Source: an uncultured Clostridium sp.
GTDB taxonomy: Bacteria > Bacillota > Clostridia > TANB77 > CAG-508
DNA length: 21,837 nucleotides
NCBI GenBank assembly: GCA_902462295.1
Contig: CABQAZ010000023.1
Location: 1-21,837 of the forward strand
Direction of reading: 5' to 3'
In this document: positions 6,036-13,232 of the stretch, in pieces
Numbering within the stretch: position 1 is the stretch's first letter
How the letters are laid out: each line of letters opens with the position of its first letter
Translations under genes and position numbers: made by a program
Notes under the pieces: model-generated
The model's input: the letters and a program-made list of their open reading frames with translations, nothing else
Database searches by the model: none
What the model was told of the DNA's origin: nothing

Positions 6036-7381
6036 TGGTAATAGAATGGACAAGCATATTGTTTGTTGTTTCATTATTATTTTTGGTACTATTAATAATA
6101 AAAATAATTGAAAAAAAGACAAACATTAATGGAGAGTTAAAAAGAAAATTATTCCATGTATCTATGGGATTAGTAATGCTTACATTTCCATATATCTTTA
6201 ATTCAGCATTATCAGTTGGAATATTAGGAATTATTGCATTAGCCGTACTTATGGTACTAAAACATTCTAAACTAAAGAACAGTTTAGGAACAATTTTATA
6301 TAGTGTAAATCGAGAATCATTAGGAGAAATATTTTTTGTTGTATCAGTATTTACAATATTTTATTTGTCAAAAGGAGATGTAGTTTTATATAGTGTTCCA
6401 ATTTTAATATTAACATTTGCAGATAGTACTGCAGCATTAATAGGAAAAAGTTATGGAAAAAATAATATTGCTGAATTAAATGAAGATGCTAAAAGCATAG
6501 AAGGAAGTTTCATGTTTTTTATGGTGGCATTTATGGCTACACTTGTTCCATTATTATTATGGACAACAGTAGGAAGAGAAGAAACATTGATAATATCAAC
6601 AATAGTTGGATTTAATGTAGCTTTAATAGAAATGATTTCACATACAGGAAATGATAATTTATTAATTCCTTTAACAACATATGCATTTTTAGCAACACAT
6701 ATAAATTTACCGTTAGAAATGTTAAGAGAAAATTTAATAATATTAGGAGCAATATTTATTCTTGTAACAATAGTTAATAGAATAAAATCATTAAGTAAAT
6801 TAGCATTAGTAGAAGTAATAGTAGTTGGTTATTTAACAATAACTTTATATGGAATATATGCAGTAATTCCACCTTTAATGTTATTTCTTACATGTATGTC
6901 ATTTCCTAGACTTAGAGAAAATGAAAAGAACAATATATATGATGCAAGAATAATTGAAACAAATGTTGTGATAGGAATAGCAATTTGTGGAATAGTTGCA
7001 ATAACAGGACTTAAAAGTGAATTCTTTATGGTATATGGATTAGTATATAGTATGCATTTAACTGTAAATACATTTGTAAGGTTTAAATATTATTTAAAAT
7101 TGTCGGAAATTAGTAGTTTAATATTGGCATTTTTGAAAGGACTAATTTTTGTATTTTTACCAAGTTTGATAATTCAACAAAATGTATTTGGAACTATACA
7201 TAGTCTACTAATGATAGCTGTAATGATTGTAGCATTATTCATAAGTGGAATACTAATAAAAATAGAAAAAAGAAATGTAAAAGAAGAAGAAATTAACATT
7301 AAAAATGGATATATGCATACACAAATAGTATTTATTTTAACGATTTTGGTATATGCTTTACAATATTTTAATGTTGTATAG
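6035..7381 (+). CDS. Polytopic membrane lipid kinase-like protein (dolichol/phytol/DGK1 kinase family) with extra C-terminal membrane domain
   Basis: A 448-residue protein with about a dozen hydrophobic helices. The N-terminal half resembles the CTP-dependent lipid-alcohol kinases (dolichol kinase, phytol kinase VTE5, yeast diacylglycerol kinase DGK1) and the related CdsA fold: KRKLFHVSMGL (36-46), FADSTAALIGKSYG (128-141) and KSIEGS (153-158) are the conserved motifs. These kinases use CTP to phosphorylate a membrane alcohol. The C-terminal half (about 225-448) holds further helices, roughly doubling the length of the minimal family; I do not recognise that domain. It overlaps the DUF3419 gene by one base, implying translational coupling. 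A kinase for diacylglycerol, a prenol or the product of the preceding enzyme are all possible; a cytidylyltransferase is less likely. Confidence 0.72.
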   Translation: MVIEWTSILFVVSLLFLVLLIIKIIEKKTNINGELKRKLFHVSMGLVMLTFPYIFNSALSVGILGIIALAVLMVLKHSKLKNSLGTILYSVNRESLGEIFFVVSVFTIFYLSKGDVVLYSVPILILTFADSTAALIGKSYGKNNIAELNEDAKSIEGSFMFFMVAFMATLVPLLLWTTVGREETLIISTIVGFNVALIEMISHTGNDNLLIPLTTYAFLATHINLPLEMLRENLIILGAIFILVTIVNRIKSLSKLALVEVIVVGYLTITLYGIYAVIPPLMLFLTCMSFPRLRENEKNNIYDARIIETNVVIGIAICGIVAITGLKSEFFMVYGLVYSMHLTVNTFVRFKYYLKLSEISSLILAFLKGLIFVFLPSLIIQQNVFGTIHSLLMIAVMIVALFISGILIKIEKRNVKEEEINIKNGYMHTQIVFILTILVYALQYFNVV

Positions 7382-7389
7382 GAGTTAAT

Positions 7390-8310
7390 ATGGAATATAA
7401 AATAATAAATAATGAAAACGTACAAGTTACTTTAGTAGAAGATGGGAATGAGGTTGCAAAAGCAACATGTTATTTTAATAATACGCCTAAAGTAAGTGAT
7501 AAAAATATAGGAACAATAGGAGAGTTTGAAACAAATAATGTAGAAAATGGAATTAAAATTCTAAAAAAATGTGAAGAAATATTAAAAGAAAAAGGAGTAA
7601 AATTAATTGTTGCTCCAATGAATGGAAACACATGGAAAAAATATAGAACATTAAAATATTCAAAAGATGTTCCTGAATTTTTATTAGAAAATGTAAATCC
7701 AATAGAACACAATGAAATATTATTAAAAGCAGGTTTTAAAGAATTATATACATATACATCAACAAGAGGATTTATAAAAGATGCTTATGATTCAGAAAGT
7801 TTAGATATAATTGAAGATAAGTTAATAGAAGAAAAAATAATAATAAGAAAATTTGATAAAGCAAATTATATGAAAGATTTAAAAAAAATATATAATGTTT
7901 CTATAAAAAGTTTTAATAATAATCCATTTTATACTCCAATTTCAGAAGAAGATTTTATAAAACAATATGAACCATACATACAAATGGTTGATGAAGAACT
8001 TATATTAATTGCTGAAAAGGATGAAAATGAAATTGGATTTGTATTTTGTGTTCCAGATTTTAATGAAGTAAAAAGAGAGGGAACACTAAGTACATTAATA
8101 TTAAAAACAATTGCTGTATTACCTGAGTTTCAAGAATTTGCTTTAGGAAATATAATGTTAAGACATATTGCAAAAACAGCAAAAAGTAAGAATTTTGAAA
8201 AATGGATTTTTGCATTTATGTATAGTAATAACACTTCTCAAAAAATGGCAAAAAGAAATAAAACCGAAGTAATTAGAGAATATGCACTATATGGAAAGGA
8301 ACTTATATGA
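7390..8310 (+). CDS. GNAT-superfamily acyltransferase, YghO-like two-domain protein
   Basis: A soluble 306-residue protein. The C-terminal part (about 150-306) reads as a GNAT acyltransferase domain: an N-terminal arm, the ELILIAEKDENEIGFVFCVPD strand pair (about 203-223), then TIAVLPEFQEFALGNIML (about 240-257) at the acyl-CoA/pantetheine-binding loop. The N-terminal part keeps a degenerate related half with PMNGNTWKKYR (76-86), a signature I associate with YghO-like long GNAT proteins. Such proteins are distantly related to N-acyl amino acid synthases that take acyl chains from acyl carrier proteins. In this operon an acyl-ACP source is encoded downstream, so an acyl transfer to an amino or hydroxyl group on the lipid is a reasonable guess. 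It starts eight bases after the previous stop behind AGGAG, and ends in an ATGA overlap with the next gene. Confidence 0.7.
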   Translation: MEYKIINNENVQVTLVEDGNEVAKATCYFNNTPKVSDKNIGTIGEFETNNVENGIKILKKCEEILKEKGVKLIVAPMNGNTWKKYRTLKYSKDVPEFLLENVNPIEHNEILLKAGFKELYTYTSTRGFIKDAYDSESLDIIEDKLIEEKIIIRKFDKANYMKDLKKIYNVSIKSFNNNPFYTPISEEDFIKQYEPYIQMVDEELILIAEKDENEIGFVFCVPDFNEVKREGTLSTLILKTIAVLPEFQEFALGNIMLRHIAKTAKSKNFEKWIFAFMYSNNTSQKMAKRNKTEVIREYALYGKELI

Positions 8311-9794
8311 ATAATTTAGCAAGTAAATTAATTAAAAATTGTGAAAACATACCAGATAAAATATGTTTAATTCAAAAAGATACAAAGATAACATATAGTG
8401 AATTGTATAATATGGTTTCAAATTTTAAAACACATTTAGAAATTAAAGGAATTAAAAAAGGACAAAAAGTGCTTGTACTGGTACCAATGTCAATTAAATT
8501 ATATGTAACATTATTGGCAGTTTGGGCAATTGGTGCAATTCCATGTTTTATGGATGCAGGCTTTATAAAGAGTGGTATGCATAAAAATGATTTTGATAAT
8601 ATAAATGCAGTTATAGGGATTACAAAATATATTATGTATTCTAATATAAATAAAAATTTAAGAAAATTAAAGATTAAAATAAATGTTAATAAAATTGAAA
8701 AAATGTCAGACAAAGAATTAAAAATTGTAGAGGTTGAAAAAGAATATCCGGCAATTTTGACATATACAAGTGGAACAACGGGAAAGCCTAAAATCGCAGA
8801 AAGAACACATGAATTTTTAGGATATCAAGGAGAGATTTTAGAAAAAACTATAAATTATGAAGATATGGATATTGAAATTTCAAGTGTACCTATATTTACA
8901 TTATCAAATATAAATGTTGGAATTACAACAGTAATAACAGACGGAAATTTTTCAAATTTGGGAAAGTCAAATCCTAAAAAGATAGTAGAACAAATAATAA
9001 ACGAGAATGTTAATAGAGTTATGGCTGCACCAGGATTACTTAATGTTATTATAGATTATTGCATAAAAAATAATATAAAAATAGGACGAGTAAAGAAGGT
9101 TTTTTCAGGTGGAGGTGCAATATTTATAGATTTTATAAATAAATTAAAAATTGTATTTCCAAATGCAGAAATAATAACTATTTATGGTTCAACAGAAGCA
9201 GAACCAATTGCTGAGTTAAATATAAATGAAATAACTGAAAATGACTTAGAAAGAATAAAAAATGGATATGGAATTTTAGCTGGTAATATTGTTGGAGTAG
9301 AAGATTGTAAAACGATAAAAACAGGAATTAAAGAAATAGGAAGATTAACATCAAATGAATTTATAAATTTACAACAAGAATTAGGAGAGATTGTAGTTTA
9401 TGGAAAAAATGTGTTAAAAGGATATGTAAATGGTATTGGTGATAAAGAAAACAAGTTTGAAGTAGATGGAAAAATCTATCATAGAACAGGTGACTTAGGA
9501 ATGTTTGATGAAAAAGGGAGATTGTGGTTAAGAGGTAGAATAAAAGAACCATATTTTAATATAGAAGCGGCGTTACATGCAAAATTTGACTTAGAAAAAA
9601 CAGCAGTTTTCAAAAATAATGAAAAAATTATATTAGTGTTAGAAAATAAAATGATTAAAGAAGACGAGATAAAAAAGGCAATTACATTTGAAAGAATCGA
9701 TGAAATAAAGTATATTGATAAAATTCCAGTAGACAAGAGACATAGTACTAAAGTAGATTATAAAGAGTTAAAGAAAATATTAAATATGGAATAA
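8307..9794 (+). CDS. ANL-superfamily acyl-adenylating enzyme, OleC-like
   Basis: A 495-residue AMP-forming ligase of the ANL fold. Motifs in order: the ATP loop TSGTTGKPK (154-162), YGSTEAEPIA (293-302), YHRTGDLG (391-398), the hinge-region RGR (409-411) and a C-terminal lysine K482 in the DKRHSTKVDY stretch. The GST-E-A-x-P motif and the RHxxK C-terminus resemble OleC-type enzymes (beta-lactone formation in olefin synthesis) and allied fatty-acid ligases rather than acetyl-CoA synthetases or amino-acid adenylating domains. No carrier domain is fused. Its start overlaps the GNAT stop in ATGA, indicating translational coupling. The substrate is probably a fatty or hydroxy-fatty acid; whether it makes a thioester, a simple adenylate or a lactone cannot be told. 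Confidence 0.82.
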   Translation: MNNLASKLIKNCENIPDKICLIQKDTKITYSELYNMVSNFKTHLEIKGIKKGQKVLVLVPMSIKLYVTLLAVWAIGAIPCFMDAGFIKSGMHKNDFDNINAVIGITKYIMYSNINKNLRKLKIKINVNKIEKMSDKELKIVEVEKEYPAILTYTSGTTGKPKIAERTHEFLGYQGEILEKTINYEDMDIEISSVPIFTLSNINVGITTVITDGNFSNLGKSNPKKIVEQIINENVNRVMAAPGLLNVIIDYCIKNNIKIGRVKKVFSGGGAIFIDFINKLKIVFPNAEIITIYGSTEAEPIAELNINEITENDLERIKNGYGILAGNIVGVEDCKTIKTGIKEIGRLTSNEFINLQQELGEIVVYGKNVLKGYVNGIGDKENKFEVDGKIYHRTGDLGMFDEKGRLWLRGRIKEPYFNIEAALHAKFDLEKTAVFKNNEKIILVLENKMIKEDEIKKAITFERIDEIKYIDKIPVDKRHSTKVDYKELKKILNME

Positions 9795-9802
9795 AAAGAA
9801 AT

Positions 9803-9815
9803 GAGGAAAAATATG
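9803..9815 (+). promoter_or_regulatory. Ribosome binding site choosing the UbiA-like start
   Basis: Two in-frame ATGs occur, at 9801 and 9813. The only good site, TGAGGA with core GAGG at 9803-9806, lies six bases before the ATG at 9813, whereas only an A-rich stretch precedes 9801. The later ATG is therefore preferred, shortening the protein by four residues. Confidence 0.65.
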
Positions 9816-10670
9816 AAATTTTTTAAAAAATGGTATACATATCAAAAAGAAAGGTTTCCAGTATTAATGTATGGACTTTATATTTTTAGTATTGTATTTG
9901 CTGTATTTTGTTTTACTAATTATATAGCAAAAAATCAATATGGAATAGACTATATAAAGCTAATTCCAATGTTTATTGTTGCATTTTTACAATTTTTAAT
10001 GGTAAGAATAACAGACGAATTTAAGGATTATGAAGAAGACTGTAAATATAGACCATATAGACCAGTACCTAGAGGATTAATAACATTAAAAGAACTAAAA
10101 GTATTATTTATAATCAGTGCTGTATTACAAGTTTTAATAACATTTTTGTTTAATAAAAGTGGATTAATTTGTTTAGCTTTAGTTTGGTTTGTTTCAGGAT
10201 TGCTTAGTAAAGATTTTTTTATAAAAAAAATAATAGACAAGCATATATTATTGGGAGTACTTTTAGATGAGGTTTTGATGCCAGTATTAGTATTATATTT
10301 ATCAAGCTATATTTATATAGGAATAGAAATATGGCCAATATTATTAATTTCATATTTTGTATCATGGACTGTTGAAATTGCAAGAAAAATAAGATGCAAG
10401 GAAGATGAAGAAAAAGGTGTAAAAACATATACAGCTGTATTTGGAATAAAGAAGGCAACAATGATATTGATAATATTAGAAACAATATTAATGTTATTAC
10501 AAATAAAAGTATTAGGCAGAATATATTTTATTTGTTTATATATTTTGGTAAATATAATTAATTTATTATTTATGAAAAAACAAATAAAAAAATTAGCAAA
10601 AGCTACTGAATTATTTGCAAATATATATATTATTAGTATATATTTTAGCATGGTTTTACTGATTATATAA
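9813..10670 (+). CDS. UbiA-superfamily intramembrane prenyltransferase-like protein
   Basis: A 285-residue membrane protein (289 if the ATG at 9801 is used) with about eight to nine helices. The UbiA motifs are visible: the first aspartate-rich motif RITDEFKDYEED (D68, D72, D76) followed by RPYRPVPRG, and the second motif EIARKIRCKEDEEKGVKTY (188-206), both on cytoplasmic loops. These bind Mg2+ and the prenyl diphosphate, and family members join a prenyl chain to an aromatic, sugar or glycerol-phosphate acceptor. Neither ubiquinone nor menaquinone genes are nearby; here the neighbours are lipid-acyl enzymes, so a lipid or polar-headgroup acceptor is likelier than a quinone ring. The gene starts a few bases after the ligase stop. 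The acceptor and chain length are unknown. Confidence 0.8.
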   Translation: MKFFKKWYTYQKERFPVLMYGLYIFSIVFAVFCFTNYIAKNQYGIDYIKLIPMFIVAFLQFLMVRITDEFKDYEEDCKYRPYRPVPRGLITLKELKVLFIISAVLQVLITFLFNKSGLICLALVWFVSGLLSKDFFIKKIIDKHILLGVLLDEVLMPVLVLYLSSYIYIGIEIWPILLISYFVSWTVEIARKIRCKEDEEKGVKTYTAVFGIKKATMILIILETILMLLQIKVLGRIYFICLYILVNIINLLFMKKQIKKLAKATELFANIYIISIYFSMVLLII

Positions 10671-10686
10671 AAGGAGAATTCTAAAG

Positions 10687-13218
10687 ATGAAATATGTATT
10701 AGAAAAAACAAGTGAAAAATATGAATTGATGGGAGGAAAGGCAACAGCATTAGCTAGAATAGGAATGGCAATAGATAATATCCCAGATTGGTTTGTTATA
10801 TCTTATAAAGGATTTGACATAGAAAATAAAGAAATCAGAAAAGAAGCAGAAGACGAGGTAAAAGAAAAATTAAACCAATTGTCAGATGATTCATATTTTG
10901 CCATTAGATCTTCTGCAGGAAATGAAGACTCAAAAGAAAATTCATTTGCTGGTCAATTTGATACTTTTTTATATATAAAGAAAAATGATGTAATACAAAA
11001 GATTAAAGAAGTATATATGTCTGCATTTTCAGATAGGATAGAAACATATAGAAAAGAAAATAATATTCAAGAAATAACTATACCATCAGTAATAGTTCAA
11101 AAGATGGTGAATTCTGAAAAGGCTGGAGTTGCATTTGGAGCAAATCCTATAAATTCAAATGTAAAAGAAGTTGTTGTTACAGCTGTATATGGATTAGGAA
11201 GTAGCTTAGTAGATGGAGTTGCAACATCAGATACATATATAATAAAAGATAATGAAATAAAAAAAGAAATTTCTAAAAAAGATTTTTGTCACAAACTTGA
11301 GAATGGTATTGTTGTACAAAAACAAGTAGAAGAAGAATTGCAAGAAAAACAAGTTTTAACAAATAAACAAATACAAGAAGTAAAAGAATTGGTAAAAAAA
11401 GCTGGAGATTTTTTTGGAAGATATCAAGATATAGAATGGGGCTATGAAAATGAAAATTTATATTTACTTCAATCTAGACCAATAACAACTTTAGGAAATA
11501 AGAAAAGTGAAACTGGTAAATTAAATGTTTTTGATAATAGTAATATAGTAGAAAGCTATGGAGGAATAACAACACCATTAACATTTTCTTTTATAAGATT
11601 AGTATATGAAAATGTTTATATAGAACTTTGTAAAATATTTAATGTAAAACAAGAAAAAATAGAAATGAATTCACAAATGTTCAAAAATATGCTAGGGCTA
11701 ATAGAAGGAAGAGTCTATTACAATTTATATGGATGGTATGGAATATTATCAATGTTTCCTGGACTAGGAAATAACAAAAAGTTTATGGAACAAATGATGG
11801 GAGTAAAAGAATCATTACCAGATGATTTATTTCCTGTACCACAGGAAACTTTTAAAGATAAAATAGATTTATTAAATACAGGATATGGGCTTGTAAAGGG
11901 ATTTTTCAAAATAAGAAAAATGACAGATAGATTTTATGATAGATTAAATGATGCTTTAACAGAAAAAAATATAGAAAATATGGATTTATATGAATTACAT
12001 GATTATTATTATGAACTTGAAAGTAAATTATTACATAAATGGGATGCACCATTAGTAAATGATTTTTTAGCAATGATATTTTATGGACAATTAAAGAAAA
12101 AATGTATAGAGATATTTAAAGAAGAAGGAGATAGAGTTCATAATGACTTGTTATGTAGTGAAGGTGGAATTATAAGTGCAGAACCAGCAAAAAGAATAAA
12201 AGAACTAGCTGATATTGCAAAAGATGATGATAGCCTATTAGAACTGTTAGAAAATGAGGACATGATATACATAAAAAGAGAATTACCTAAATATAAAAAA
12301 TTTAATGAAAAAATAAATGAATATTTAGATAAATTCTCAGATAGATGTTTACAAGAATTAAAGCTTGAAACAGAAACTTTGAAAGATAATCCCGTGACTT
12401 TATATCATTCAATTTCAACATTTGCAAAAAGAATGAAAGAAACTAAAATAGAAACAGTAGATGCAGAACTTGCAAGAATAAATGCCGAGAAGAAAGTAAA
12501 AAAAGCACTAAAATTAAAGCCAATTCAAGAAGCAAAATTTAATTTTATTTTAAAACAAGCAAGATATACAATAAAAAATAGAGAAAACCTTAGATTTGAA
12601 AGAACAAGATTGTTTGGTAGAGTAAGAGAAATTTTCTTAAGAATAGGGTATATATTAACATCAATGAATATTATAGACGAAAAAAGAGATGTATTTTATT
12701 TGGAAGTAAATGAAATATTATATTATATAGATGGAAAATCAACAACAAATAATTTAAGAGAATTAATTGACATAAGAAAAAAACAATATAACAAATATAA
12801 GGAAGAAGTACCAGATGAAAGATTTTATTCACATGGTGCAGTAAATATAGGAAACGATTTTAAAAAAGAATATAAAAAAACAGAAGATAATCAAGTAGTA
12901 TCATTAGAATTAAAAGGAATTGGAGCATCTCCGGGTAAAGTAAAAGGAAAAGTAAGGATAATAAAAAATCCTTCAAGTGCAAAATTAGAACAAGGAGAAA
13001 TCTTAGTTGCAGAATTTACTGATCCTGGATGGATAATGTTATTCCCTGCAGCAAGTGGGATTCTAGTTCAAAGGGGAAGTTTACTTTCACATACAGCAAT
13101 TGTATCTAGAGAATTAGGAATACCAGCAGTTGTAGGAATAACAGGACTATTAAATAGTCTTAATGATGGAGACGAAGTTGAAATTGATGGAACAACAGGA
13201 AAAGTTAGAAAATTATAA
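10687..13218 (+). CDS. Rifampicin-phosphotransferase-like ATP dikinase (PPDK_N + swivelling His domain, no pyruvate barrel)
   Basis: An 843-residue soluble phosphotransferase. Residues 1-270 form the PPDK/PEP-synthase ATP-grasp: GGKATALARI (16-25), AIRSSAGNED and SFAGQFDTFL (72-95), GLGSSLVDG (169-177), and QDIEW with LLQSRPITTL (247-269). Residues ~280-735 are a helical middle domain beginning near ESYGGITTPLTFS. Residues ~738-843 are the swivelling phosphohistidine domain, with the catalytic H802 in GSLLSHTAIVSRELGIPAVV. The C-terminal PEP/pyruvate-binding barrel of true PEP synthase (PF02896) is absent, and size and order match rifampicin phosphotransferase. Members split ATP into AMP, Pi and a phosphate passed through the histidine to a hydroxyl. 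A pathway intermediate is a likelier acceptor here than an antibiotic. AGGAG precedes the ATG by ten bases, 16 after the UbiA-like stop. Confidence 0.85.
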   Translation: MKYVLEKTSEKYELMGGKATALARIGMAIDNIPDWFVISYKGFDIENKEIRKEAEDEVKEKLNQLSDDSYFAIRSSAGNEDSKENSFAGQFDTFLYIKKNDVIQKIKEVYMSAFSDRIETYRKENNIQEITIPSVIVQKMVNSEKAGVAFGANPINSNVKEVVVTAVYGLGSSLVDGVATSDTYIIKDNEIKKEISKKDFCHKLENGIVVQKQVEEELQEKQVLTNKQIQEVKELVKKAGDFFGRYQDIEWGYENENLYLLQSRPITTLGNKKSETGKLNVFDNSNIVESYGGITTPLTFSFIRLVYENVYIELCKIFNVKQEKIEMNSQMFKNMLGLIEGRVYYNLYGWYGILSMFPGLGNNKKFMEQMMGVKESLPDDLFPVPQETFKDKIDLLNTGYGLVKGFFKIRKMTDRFYDRLNDALTEKNIENMDLYELHDYYYELESKLLHKWDAPLVNDFLAMIFYGQLKKKCIEIFKEEGDRVHNDLLCSEGGIISAEPAKRIKELADIAKDDDSLLELLENEDMIYIKRELPKYKKFNEKINEYLDKFSDRCLQELKLETETLKDNPVTLYHSISTFAKRMKETKIETVDAELARINAEKKVKKALKLKPIQEAKFNFILKQARYTIKNRENLRFERTRLFGRVREIFLRIGYILTSMNIIDEKRDVFYLEVNEILYYIDGKSTTNNLRELIDIRKKQYNKYKEEVPDERFYSHGAVNIGNDFKKEYKKTEDNQVVSLELKGIGASPGKVKGKVRIIKNPSSAKLEQGEILVAEFTDPGWIMLFPAASGILVQRGSLLSHTAIVSRELGIPAVVGITGLLNSLNDGDEVEIDGTTGKVRKL

Positions 13219-13232
13219 TTGGTGGAGTAATT

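Noticed and set aside
10687..13218. Annotation as PEP synthase or pyruvate phosphate dikinase
   Set aside because: The C-terminal PEP/pyruvate-binding barrel is missing; the protein ends right after the phosphohistidine domain.
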